Counted from the first letter of the stretch, positions 1 to 5,670 are shown. The stretch is 7,579 bases of DNA from Saprospiraceae bacterium (GCA_020630895.1 JAHDII010000123.1:1029-8607); one strand, 5' to 3'. The notes: a model not told the origin generated them from the sequence alone. A program made the numbers and translations.

Positions 1-189
1 CCACGCCCCTTCTTCAGTGAGATTATATTCAAAACCAGTTGGGTTATTTTTCCAATCACTATTTTTAATAAGACATTCTGTTCTTTGATTAGATTCATTA
101 ATGAAATAACCATTTTCAAAAATAATTTGTGAGCTTAATTCAAAACCTAAGATGATAAATAATAAAATTATTAAAATTTTTTTTTTCAT
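1..189 (-). CDS. Secreted hypothetical protein, N-terminal fragment
   Basis: The minus strand is open from an ATG at 189-187 to the window edge, giving 63 codons without a stop; the C-terminus lies outside. Residues 1-21 look like a Sec signal peptide: a run of lysines (MKKK), a hydrophobic stretch of Ile/Leu/Phe, then a short polar end (SSQ) where cleavage could occur. The mature start carries FENGYFIN, then ECLIKNSDWKNNP and GFEYNL. From memory, this pattern recurs near the N-terminus of secreted proteins of unknown function in Flavobacteriia; I cannot name a function. The start is supported by the signal peptide beginning directly at this ATG. No Shine-Dalgarno is visible, which is normal for Bacteroidota. 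The nadA terminator lies upstream, so this gene probably has its own promoter within 190-350, but no convincing motif was found. Confidence 0.72.
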   Translation of the reverse strand, partial: MKKKILIILLFIILGFELSSQIIFENGYFINESNQRTECLIKNSDWKNNPTGFEYNLTEEGAW

Positions 190-306
190 GCTTAATAGTT
201 ATAATATTAAAAATTATACTTCCTTACTTTAAAATTATTTAAAATCATTTTATCTCTATTCTTAAACAACTCTATTTGTTAAAACATTACGCCTATCCAT
301 AATTGG

Positions 307-334
307 ACTGTACAGTAGTTATAAAAGTTGTCCT
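307..334. repeat. Palindrome ACTGTACAGT with possible IS-end-like flank
   Basis: ACTGTACAGT at 307-316 is a perfect 10-bp palindrome. It continues into TAGTTATAAAAGTTGTCC up to 334. The order TGTAC..., then AAAAGTTGTCC, resembles the outer ends I remember from IS3/IS150-type elements, but no matching second end or transposase sequence is present. It may equally be an operator or chance. Confidence 0.25.
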
Positions 335-353
335 ATTTTAATAAATACAAAAA

Positions 354-379
354 ATGAAAAAAGTGAGTACTTTTTTCAT
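354..379. repeat. 11-bp perfect inverted repeat with 4-nt loop
   Basis: ATGAAAAAAGT (354-364) and ACTTTTTTCAT (369-379) are exact reverse complements around the loop GAGT. The stem is AT-rich, so it is not a typical intrinsic terminator. It lies between the nadA terminator and the secreted-protein gene and could be a back-up hairpin for read-through from nadA or a protein-binding dyad. Confidence 0.5.
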
Positions 380-392
380 AGATTTTTTAATT

Positions 393-410
393 GATTCTAT
401 ACATAGAGTC
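393..410. repeat. 18-bp near-palindrome
   Basis: GATTCTATACATAGAGTC pairs with itself across its centre at all but the central A/C step and one T-G position. It has no loop, so it would suit a dimeric DNA-binding protein better than an RNA hairpin. It lies just past the nadA terminator. Function unknown. Confidence 0.35.
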
Positions 411-420
411 CATTTTCTAC

Positions 421-454
421 AAAAAAAAAGCTGCATCAAAATTGATACAGCTTT
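421..454 (-). terminator. Intrinsic terminator of nadA
   Basis: On the minus strand, 23 bases after the nadA stop codon, AAAGCTGTATCAA pairs with TTGATGCAGCTTT. One position is a G-U wobble in minus-strand RNA, whereas it would be a C-A mismatch in plus-strand RNA, so the hairpin favours leftward transcription. It ends in nine consecutive U residues (A run at 421-429 on the plus strand). This marks the 3' end of the nadA transcript. Confidence 0.88.
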
Positions 455-476
455 AAAAAATTATTTTTATAAAAAA

Positions 477-1487
477 TTACAAACCTGCTTTTTTAGAAAT
501 TTCCAACATTCTATCAATTGGTAATTTAGCACGTTCAATAATTTTTTCATCTATTTCAATATCTGGTAATTCATACTCCATACACAAGTATAATTTTTCC
601 ATTGAATTTCTTTTCATATGTGGACAATCATTACAAGCACACATATTATTTGGAGGAGCAGGAATAAATGTTTTATGAGGAGATTTTTGTTCCATCTGAT
701 GTAAAATTCCAGCTTCTGTTGCTACGATAAATTCAGTAGCATCTGATTCTTGTGTATATCTTAAAAGACCACTTGTAGAACCAATATAATCTGCTATTTC
801 TAATAGATGAGGTTCGCATTCTGGATGTGCAATAAATTCTGCCTCAGGATGACGCAATTGTAATTTTACAATTTTTTCATGACTAAAAATTTCATGTACC
901 ATACAAGCACCATTCCACAAAATCATATTTTCTCTTCCTGTTATTTTTTGAAGATAAGCTCCCAAATTTTTATCTGGTGCAAAAATAATAGGCGTTTCTT
1001 TTGGAATACTTTCTATCACATGTTTGGCATTGGTTGAAGTACAAACAATATCTGTCAATGTTTTTAATGCCGCAGTACAATTGATATAACTCACTACTAC
1101 ATGATCTGGATGTTTTTCCTTAAATTTAGAAAAAACTGGAGCAGGGCAAGAATCAGCTAAAGAGCAACCTGCTTTGAAATCAGGAAGTAATACCTTCTTT
1201 TGTGGATTTAAAATTTTAGCTGTCTCTGCCATAAAATGTACTCCTGCAAAAACAATAATATCTGCTTCTGTTGAAGCGGCTTGCTGAGCCAAGCCCAAAC
1301 TATCTCCTACATAATCCGCTATATCTTGAATATCGCTATCCACATAATAATGTGCAAGGATAACCATATTTTTTTCTTTCTTTAAACGATTGATTTCCTT
1401 TTCTAGGTCTAGTGTTGGATCTACATCAATATCCAAAAATCCGTTTTTATTTAAGCCTTTTTTGGCAAACTCTAAAGTATTTTGCAT
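477..1487 (-). CDS. nadA: Quinolinate synthase A
   Basis: NadA condenses iminoaspartate (made by NadB) with dihydroxyacetone phosphate to form quinolinate in de novo NAD synthesis, using an oxygen-sensitive 4Fe-4S cluster in the cytoplasm. The 336-residue protein is full length. Hallmarks are AHYYVDSDIQDIADYVGDSL (about 45-64), FAGVHFMAETAKIL (80-93), KAGCSLADSC (105-114), WNGACMVHE (191-199), HPEC (221-224), GSTSG (236-240), ATEAGILHQM (256-265) and NMCACNDCPHMKRN (281-294). The three expected cluster ligands correspond to Cys108, Cys195 and Cys288; Cys283 and Cys285 are extra nearby cysteines. The ATG at 1487 is supported because an in-frame TAG lies only five codons upstream. It sits 92 bases after the methyltransferase gene, so it may be co-transcribed or use the weak promoter-like motif in that gap. 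nadB and nadC are not in the window. A strong terminator follows. Confidence 0.97.
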   Translation of the reverse strand: MQNTLEFAKKGLNKNGFLDIDVDPTLDLEKEINRLKKEKNMVILAHYYVDSDIQDIADYVGDSLGLAQQAASTEADIIVFAGVHFMAETAKILNPQKKVLLPDFKAGCSLADSCPAPVFSKFKEKHPDHVVVSYINCTAALKTLTDIVCTSTNAKHVIESIPKETPIIFAPDKNLGAYLQKITGRENMILWNGACMVHEIFSHEKIVKLQLRHPEAEFIAHPECEPHLLEIADYIGSTSGLLRYTQESDATEFIVATEAGILHQMEQKSPHKTFIPAPPNNMCACNDCPHMKRNSMEKLYLCMEYELPDIEIDEKIIERAKLPIDRMLEISKKAGL

Positions 1488-1511
1488 TGTATTTTTAATC
1501 TAATCTATATT

Positions 1512-1519
1512 CAAAAATA
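1512..1519 (-). promoter_or_regulatory. Possible -7 promoter element for nadA
   Basis: The minus strand reads TATTTTTG here, an exact fit to the Bacteroidota -7 element TAnnTTTG, 24 bases before the nadA ATG. I do not see a good TTG at the expected -33 distance, so this may be chance in AT-rich DNA. It would let nadA be transcribed separately from the upstream methyltransferase gene. Confidence 0.3.
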
Positions 1520-1579
1520 AATCCTTATATTCTTTTGACGTAAGTAAAGGTAAAAAGTTCATTTCAATTGTAATAATTT

Positions 1580-2287
1580 TTAAGAAAATATCAGAAAAAC
1601 AGCCAAACGCTTGTGTAAATCTGGAATATTAGTCTTTCGCCATTCAGATATTTTTTGAGTTTGGATGTATTCAGTTTCTAAACTAATATCTGCTGCAATA
1701 CAAAATAAACTTGAAGGATTCAATTGTTCTAAAGCGTCCTTAATTAGTGCCATATTTCGATAAGGCGTTTCTATAAAAATTTGAGTTTGATGCTTCTTTT
1801 TCGATTCGTTTTCTAATTGTTTTAAAACTTTTATCCTTTCATTATTTTTAACGGGCAAATAACCATGAAATGCAAACTTCTGTCCATTCATTCCGGAGCC
1901 CATCAAAGCCAACAAAATAGATGAGGGCCCCACTAAAGGAAGAACCTCAATATTTTTTTGATGAGCCATTTGAACGACTAATGCTCCTGGATCTGCAACA
2001 CCAGGACAACCTGCTTCTGACATCAAACCAATACTTTTTCCATTTTCAATTTCAGTTAAAAAAGAAGCAATATTTTGATGAGGATTTCTTTTATCTAATT
2101 CAAAAAAAATCATATCATCTATTTTTTTTGAAGGGCGTGTAGCACTAATAAACCGACGTGCTGTTCTAGTCCGTTCTACAATAAAAACATCTAAATTATG
2201 AATAATCTCTATTACATATTGAGGAATGGTTTGCATAGAATTTTCTCCTAGAGTTATTGGAATTAAATATAATTTCCCTCGTTTCAT
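1580..2287 (-). CDS. RsmI-like SAM-dependent methyltransferase (short form)
   Basis: This 235-residue protein belongs to the tetrapyrrole-methylase fold, close to RsmI (16S rRNA 2'-O-methyltransferase for C1402). Visible family motifs are the N-terminal GKLYLIPITLG strand (4-14), the SAM-site motif MSEAGCPGVADPG (89-101, matching RsmI SDAGTPxxSDPG), PLVGPSSILLALMGSG (117-132), FHGYLP (140-145) and FIETPYRN (171-178, the place of the RsmI YEAPHR-type motif). It is shorter than typical RsmI (about 280) and lacks the small C-terminal extension, and its motifs deviate. From memory, Bacteroidota often carry such a short paralogue besides true RsmI, so the rRNA target is not assured and I give no symbol. 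Its ATG is 6 bases after the stop of the upstream SRPBCC gene, indicating one operon. Confidence 0.88.
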   Translation of the reverse strand: MKRGKLYLIPITLGENSMQTIPQYVIEIIHNLDVFIVERTRTARRFISATRPSKKIDDMIFFELDKRNPHQNIASFLTEIENGKSIGLMSEAGCPGVADPGALVVQMAHQKNIEVLPLVGPSSILLALMGSGMNGQKFAFHGYLPVKNNERIKVLKQLENESKKKHQTQIFIETPYRNMALIKDALEQLNPSSLFCIAADISLETEYIQTQKISEWRKTNIPDLHKRLAVFLIFS

Positions 2288-2293
2288 TCTTAT

Positions 2294-2737
2294 TTATTTT
2301 ATCGAATTTTCTAGGATATTTTTCAATTGATTAAAATCCTTTTTTTGAGCATTTTCTATTAAATTTTTCACTAATCCTTTTGCAGTTTTAAATAAAAAAG
2401 ATTTTAATTTAATTTCTTGCGACATTGTAAAAATAGTATGCCCTTCCTCATTTTCTTCAAAAAAATATTTAATCAACATATCCATTTCTTTACTTGTCAT
2501 TTTTGCTTCAAAATATTCATTAGAAATAAAATCAGTAACCGTTTGTTCAAATTTTATTCTTCTTCCATTTTGAAAAATTACTTGTTTTGATACAGCACCT
2601 ATCTCCCCTACTTCACCTGAAATGATTTCAAACTTTTCTAATCCGCCAATCCAATTTTTTAAATTATTTGTATTAATAAAATAATTGAAAACGGTTTCAA
2701 CATCTCTTTCAATTTTAATAGAATAATTGATGGTCAT
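2294..2737 (-). CDS. SRPBCC-fold (START-like) protein, copy 1
   Basis: This 147-residue cytoplasmic protein has the layout of the SRPBCC/polyketide-cyclase-like fold: an opening strand with alternating residues (INYSIKIERDVETVFNYF, 3-20), a helix ending in NLKNWIGGLEKFEII (25-39), a run of antiparallel strands, and a long C-terminal helix (about 115-147) that normally closes over a hydrophobic pocket. Members bind lipids, sterol-like or other small ligands, or act as cyclases; the ligand cannot be predicted here. No signal peptide or membrane segment is present. It shares the same layout and length with the gene at 3770-4207 and is probably a distant paralogue. It is the first gene of the SRPBCC-methyltransferase(-nadA) unit. 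The 109-base gap to the divergent plus-strand gene must hold promoters for both, but no exact TAnnTTTG motif was found there. Confidence 0.8.
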   Translation of the reverse strand: MTINYSIKIERDVETVFNYFINTNNLKNWIGGLEKFEIISGEVGEIGAVSKQVIFQNGRRIKFEQTVTDFISNEYFEAKMTSKEMDMLIKYFFEENEEGHTIFTMSQEIKLKSFLFKTAKGLVKNLIENAQKKDFNQLKNILENSIK

Positions 2738-2846
2738 TGCAATGATTTAATTATAAAAACGAATTAATACTAAAAAGCAATAAAATTAATATTATCTTTA
2801 ATTATTATTTCGAATATAATAAAAATATTTAAGTTGTAATTTTTTT

Positions 2847-3773
2847 ATGTGGAAAACAGTCATTTTTTTATTAATAACCCTAATTATAATTCCAATTGCT
2901 GGTTTTTATTTTGATCAAGAACCGCTAACAGAGATACAATGGCAATCTTTATCAACTGTATTTTGGATTTATATAGCTGCAGCAGGTTTATGCTTTATTA
3001 TTAGTTCATTGAGCAAAAATTATAGCCAAGTAGATAAATTATGGTCTATCATTCCAATTATTTATGTATGGGTTGTTTGTATTCAAAACAATTATGAATC
3101 TAGATTATTATTAATGGCTATTCTAGCTACATTATGGGGCATTCGATTAACTTATAATTTTGCTAGACGAGGAGGATATTCCTTAAAATTTTGGGAAGGA
3201 GAAGAAGATTATCGTTGGGCAATTTTAAGAGAAAAACCTGAATTTCAATCGCCTATTCGTTGGATGATTTTTAATCTTTTATTCATTTCATATTATCAAA
3301 TGGGTCTAATTTTATTATTCACTTTGCCCATTGTTAGAAGTATTGGAGGAGGCCCTCTATCTTGGATTGATTATGTATTTGCAGGAATATTTATTTTTAT
3401 TCTTATACTTGAAACTATTGCAGATCAGCAACAATGGAATTACCAAAAAGAAAAATATCACAGCATTCATAACCAACAAGAATTAACAGGGAATTATAAA
3501 AAAGGGTTTATCGATACAGGCTTATGGAGTTTATCTCGGCATCCCAATTATGCTGCTGAACAAGGCGTTTGGATTGTATTTTATTGCTTTAGTGCTATAG
3601 CTTCTGGACATATTTTAAATTGGTCGATAATAGGAGTAGTTTTACTGATTATTTTATTTAAAAATAGTTCTGATTTTAGCGAAGAAATTACAGCAAACAA
3701 ATATCCAGAATATAAAGAATATCAAAAAAGAGTTCCAAGATTTATTCCGTTTACAAAATGGAATAAATCTTAG
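2847..3773 (+). CDS. DUF1295 integral membrane protein (steroid 5-alpha-reductase/ICMT-like)
   Basis: This 308-residue protein has about eight hydrophobic segments (roughly 4-22, 36-56, 66-80, 88-104, 143-163, 173-193, 240-252, 258-272), so it lies in the inner membrane. Family marks of DUF1295 are SKNYSQVDKLWSIIPIIYVW (56-75), the GIRLTYNFARRGGYS region (98-112), and the C-terminal core GLWSLSRHPNYAAEQGVW (225-242) followed by EEITANKYPEYKEYQKRVPRFIP (279-301, beginning EEITANKYPEYKEYQKRV). The SRHPNY and KYPEY...Y...VPRFIP elements match the cofactor-binding end shared by steroid 5-alpha-reductases and isoprenylcysteine methyltransferases. It could thus be an NADPH-dependent reductase or a SAM methyltransferase of a lipid-like substrate; sequence alone does not decide. 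It is the only plus-strand protein gene in the window, and its TAG overlaps the TAA of the convergent SRPBCC gene by 4 bases. Confidence 0.88.
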   Translation: MWKTVIFLLITLIIIPIAGFYFDQEPLTEIQWQSLSTVFWIYIAAAGLCFIISSLSKNYSQVDKLWSIIPIIYVWVVCIQNNYESRLLLMAILATLWGIRLTYNFARRGGYSLKFWEGEEDYRWAILREKPEFQSPIRWMIFNLLFISYYQMGLILLFTLPIVRSIGGGPLSWIDYVFAGIFIFILILETIADQQQWNYQKEKYHSIHNQQELTGNYKKGFIDTGLWSLSRHPNYAAEQGVWIVFYCFSAIASGHILNWSIIGVVLLIILFKNSSDFSEEITANKYPEYKEYQKRVPRFIPFTKWNKS

Positions 3774-4207
3774 TCTTTTTCTACAATATTTTTAAATTTT
3801 ATTAAATCTGTTTTTCTTCTCTTTTTCATACTCCATTTCATAAAGAACCCAATTAGGCCTAATATAGCAGGTCTAAATTTCACATTAGTTTCCTCGATTA
3901 ACATTGTAGAATCTCCTCTATCTAAAAAACGACAAATGACATAAGTCATAAAATTATCATGCGTTAATTGATATGCAAATAATTGATTTAATTTAATTTC
4001 TGTAACTTCTTCTTTTATTTTTGTAATTGCTCCATCAGGTTCAGTATAAATTCTATTTGCAATACTTTTTATTTTTCTTTTCTGACCTTTAACAGGATTA
4101 AAACCTGTAAAATTCAATTCCCATTGTAACATCAAATTAGGATTCAACATATTTTTATATACTTCCTTTACAGAAGCATTAATTTCTATTCTATGTTCAA
4201 ATTTCAT
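3770..4207 (-). CDS. SRPBCC-fold (START-like) protein, copy 2
   Basis: This 145-residue protein has the SRPBCC order: first strand and helix (FEHRIEINASVKEVYKNM, 3-20), MLQWELNFTGFNPVKG (26-41), a series of beta strands including KIKEEVTEIKLNQLFAYQL (63-81), and a C-terminal helix rich in Lys/Arg (about 112-145, with MKKRRKTD). The hydrophobic run AILGLIGFFMKWSM (113-126) is part of that helix and could contact a membrane or a lipid ligand; it is too short to be a secure membrane anchor. Ligand and role are unknown. Its ATG directly follows the TAA of the TrpF-like gene with no spacing, so translation is probably coupled. Its stop overlaps that of the convergent DUF1295 gene, and no terminator is visible between them. 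Confidence 0.8.
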   Translation of the reverse strand: MKFEHRIEINASVKEVYKNMLNPNLMLQWELNFTGFNPVKGQKRKIKSIANRIYTEPDGAITKIKEEVTEIKLNQLFAYQLTHDNFMTYVICRFLDRGDSTMLIEETNVKFRPAILGLIGFFMKWSMKKRRKTDLIKFKNIVEKD

Positions 4208-4846
4208 TTATTCAAAAATTTCTAATGCTTCAAAAATTTCATCCAATTCATCAAAAGATTTATAACCTACTTTTTCTTCTTCTCCTCCTTTAGCAGAAAA
4301 ACCAGTAATATTCCACGTTATTAACTTTTCTATTTCATTTTTAGAAAAATTCCCATCTAAAAAAACACTATGTTCTTTTGCTATTTTTTGAATAAAGTCT
4401 GTATATTTTTTTTCTTTCCAATTATCTTCTAATAAATGCAAATCAAAAACATAATGGTCAATAATATTTTTAGATTTTTCAAAATTTTCTATAGTCAATT
4501 CAAGATTTAAATCTTTAGAAAAAATAAAATGAAAAAATAAATTTTTATCTGCCTTAATGAATTTATTGATAATATCCATAGAACAAAACATTCCTATTTC
4601 AACGTATTTAATCTTAGAATCGTTTATTACAAGTTCTATTGTTTTTTCTTCAGGAAAAGAACCTATTTCAATAACAGATTGAGGCCCTTCTATCCAATCA
4701 TTCATTGCATAAAATTCATTAAAACTAATTTTAGTTTCAGAACCAGATACCATATCAAAACCAATATAATCAACGTCCCAAGCCGCAAAATATCTGGCAT
4801 CTGTCAAGTTAGCAATTTTAGATGCTTTAAATTTTGTTTTTAACAT
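4208..4846 (-). CDS. TrpF-like (phosphoribosylanthranilate isomerase family) barrel protein, probably not an active isomerase
   Basis: The 212 residues match the TrpF (beta/alpha)8 barrel in length and in several places. The start FKASKIANLTDARYF (6-20) aligns with the TrpF motif VKICGITNLEDA, and YIGFDM follows as in GFxF. Near the end, LDGNFSKNEIEKL (163-175) corresponds to LAGGLNPENV, and GFSAKGGEEEKVG (182-194) to the phosphate-binding GVDVSSGVExxPG. However, the catalytic cysteine of KICG is replaced by Ser9 and the next glycine by Lys10, and the GGxG after strand 5 is absent. The usual catalytic Asp could be Asp135 (YVFDL). I therefore infer a non-canonical paralogue rather than tryptophan-pathway TrpF; no other trp gene is nearby. 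Its ATG overlaps the TAA of the HAD gene by one base (TAATG), a coupled arrangement. Confidence 0.72.
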   Translation of the reverse strand: MLKTKFKASKIANLTDARYFAAWDVDYIGFDMVSGSETKISFNEFYAMNDWIEGPQSVIEIGSFPEEKTIELVINDSKIKYVEIGMFCSMDIINKFIKADKNLFFHFIFSKDLNLELTIENFEKSKNIIDHYVFDLHLLEDNWKEKKYTDFIQKIAKEHSVFLDGNFSKNEIEKLITWNITGFSAKGGEEEKVGYKSFDELDEIFEALEIFE

Positions 4847-5493
4847 TAAAAATCCATTTTAAATTTTTGATGTAATATTTCTACAATATCATCTTTAGGA
4901 TCGTGAAGATACGCTTGAAAACCCAATTTTCGAGCGGCTGCAATATTTTCTTCCAAATCATCGATGAATAAAGTTTCTTCAGGCAAAAATTGAGCATCAT
5001 TTATTGTATATTCAAAAGCACTAGCATTAGGTTTTCGATGTCCTATTTCATGAGAATAATACATTTTATCAAAATAGCTTCTCCATTCTTTCTCTGATAT
5101 TTGATATTCCTTTTCCAAATATTGGTGTATTGCGGTAGCATGAGAATGATTGATATTACTTAGCATATATACACCATAATTTTTCCTTAAAGCCCTCAAC
5201 ATTTCAATTCTATGATAAGGAATATCTAATAATAAAGCTAGCCATGCTTGATGAATATCTGTATCAGTAAGGTTTTGATTTTCAGAACAATCTCTAAAAC
5301 ATTGAAAAAATTCTTGTTCAGAAATTGCACCTACTTCATATTTTTGAAGACACTGTGTTTCATTCAATTTTTTCTTTGTATGAATAGCACCTTCTATGGT
5401 CAAAATTTTAGCAAATTCAATCCTTGTCATATCTAAATCTAAATTGATAATCACATTACCAAAATCAAACATTATATTTTTAATGGAACTCAT
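4846..5493 (-). CDS. HAD-superfamily phosphatase, YihX/haloacid-dehalogenase-like
   Basis: This 215-residue cytoplasmic enzyme carries all four HAD motifs: I, FDFGNVIINLD (9-19) with nucleophile Asp10; II, MLSNINHSH (110-118) with Ser112; III, GHRKPNASAFEY (151-162) with Lys154; IV, LFIDDLEENIAAA (175-187) with Asp178/Asp179 for magnesium. The position two after the nucleophile is Gly instead of Asp; this DxG form is normal in the YihX (glucose-1-phosphatase) and EPHX2-N-terminal branch, so activity is still expected. A helical cap lies between motifs I and II (about 20-95). The natural substrate is probably a sugar phosphate or similar small phosphoester, but is not determined. It is first in a three-gene cluster with the TrpF-like and SRPBCC genes. 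Its ATG lies 3 bases from one arm of the inverted repeat shared with the tRNA upstream region. Confidence 0.9.
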   Translation of the reverse strand: MSSIKNIMFDFGNVIINLDLDMTRIEFAKILTIEGAIHTKKKLNETQCLQKYEVGAISEQEFFQCFRDCSENQNLTDTDIHQAWLALLLDIPYHRIEMLRALRKNYGVYMLSNINHSHATAIHQYLEKEYQISEKEWRSYFDKMYYSHEIGHRKPNASAFEYTINDAQFLPEETLFIDDLEENIAAARKLGFQAYLHDPKDDIVEILHQKFKMDF

Positions 5494-5496
5494 TGA

Positions 5497-5582
5497 AAAA
5501 AAATATGGTTAAATAATTGTATTTAATTATGCAAATATGTAAATTTGCAGCCGCTTCTAATAAGAAGAAGCCATATTTTTTT
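5497..5582. repeat. Concentric inverted repeats in the HAD/tRNA divergent gap
   Basis: AAAAAAATATGG (5497-5508) and CCATATTTTTTT (5571-5582) are a perfect 12-bp inverted repeat. Inside it, TGCAAAT (5530-5536) and ATTTGCA (5543-5549) form a second perfect repeat with a 6-base spacer. Both share the same centre, between 5539 and 5540. The 21-base stretches between inner and outer arms are not symmetrical. Each outer arm ends 3 bases before its gene, the HAD ATG on the left and the tRNA 5' end on the right. Confidence 0.6.
5517..5547 (+). promoter_or_regulatory. Bacteroidota-type promoter of the tRNA gene
   Basis: TTG at 5517-5519 and TAAATTTG at 5540-5547 are separated by 20 bases, an exact fit to the Bacteroidota housekeeping promoter (TTG, 17-23 bases, TAnnTTTG). 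Transcription would start near 5553, giving a leader of about 33 bases before the mature tRNA. The -7 element overlaps the right arm of the inner inverted repeat (5543-5549), so a protein bound to that repeat would block it. Confidence 0.68.
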
Positions 5583-5585
5583 AAT

Positions 5586-5659
5586 GGTCTCATAGCTCAG
5601 TTGGTTAGAGCACCTGACTCATAATCAGGGGGTCCATGGTTCGAGCCCATGTGGGACCA
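5586..5659 (+). tRNA. tRNA with CAT anticodon: Ile2 (lysidine type) more likely than elongator Met
   Basis: A full cloverleaf can be drawn: acceptor GGTCTCA/TGGGACC (7 bp with one T-G pair), D stem GCTC/GAGC, anticodon stem CCTGA/TCAGG with loop CTCATAA, variable loop GGGTC, and T stem CATGG/CCATG with loop TTCGAGC. The anticodon is CAT. The 5' G1-C72 pair excludes an initiator tRNA. CAT elongators are either Met or Ile2, in which TilS converts the C to lysidine to read AUA. The C4-G69 pair resembles E. coli Ile2 (Met there has U4-A69), which favours Ile2, but this is inference. The discriminator is A and the CCA end is not encoded (CTT follows), so the CCA-adding enzyme must supply it. The gene is single, with its own promoter and terminator. 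Confidence 0.95.
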
Positions 5660-5670
5660 CTTAGGAATCA

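Larger units (their letters stand above)
190..476. other. Non-coding gap between secreted-protein gene and nadA
   Basis: This 287-base stretch has no credible gene. It contains, from left to right, the upstream region of the secreted-protein gene, a 10-bp palindrome at 307-316 with IS-end-like sequence beside it, an 11-bp perfect inverted repeat at 354-379, an 18-bp near-palindrome at 393-410 and the nadA terminator at 421-454. The density of dyad symmetry is higher than in the other intergenic gaps of the window apart from the HAD/tRNA gap. A decayed mobile element end or transcription-factor sites are both possible. Confidence 0.6.

Noticed and set aside
354..524. Plus-strand frame of 56 codons starting at the inverted repeat
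   Set aside because: It runs through the nadA terminator and into the nadA 3' end antisense, has low-complexity composition and no promoter.
1921..2142. Plus-strand open frame inside the methyltransferase gene
   Set aside because: Antisense shadow of a well-supported gene; Phe/Leu/Gln-rich with no family resemblance.
2738..2846. Promoters in the divergent gap between SRPBCC copy 1 and the DUF1295 gene
   Set aside because: The gap is nearly all A/T and gives only partial matches to TAnnTTTG on either strand, so no site is called although promoters must be close.
5248..5436. Plus-strand open frame inside the HAD gene
   Set aside because: Antisense shadow of the HAD coding sequence with no recognisable features.
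4846..5493. Missing second aspartate in HAD motif I (DFG) as a sign of an inactive enzyme
   Set aside because: DxG is the usual form in the YihX/EPHX2-like branch, whose E. coli member is an active phosphatase.
5553..5582. GCTTCT/AGAAGC hairpin followed by a T run, looking like a terminator before the tRNA
   Set aside because: The stem is only 6 bp, the T run is offset by four bases, no gene lies upstream on the plus strand, and it would cut the tRNA off from its own promoter.
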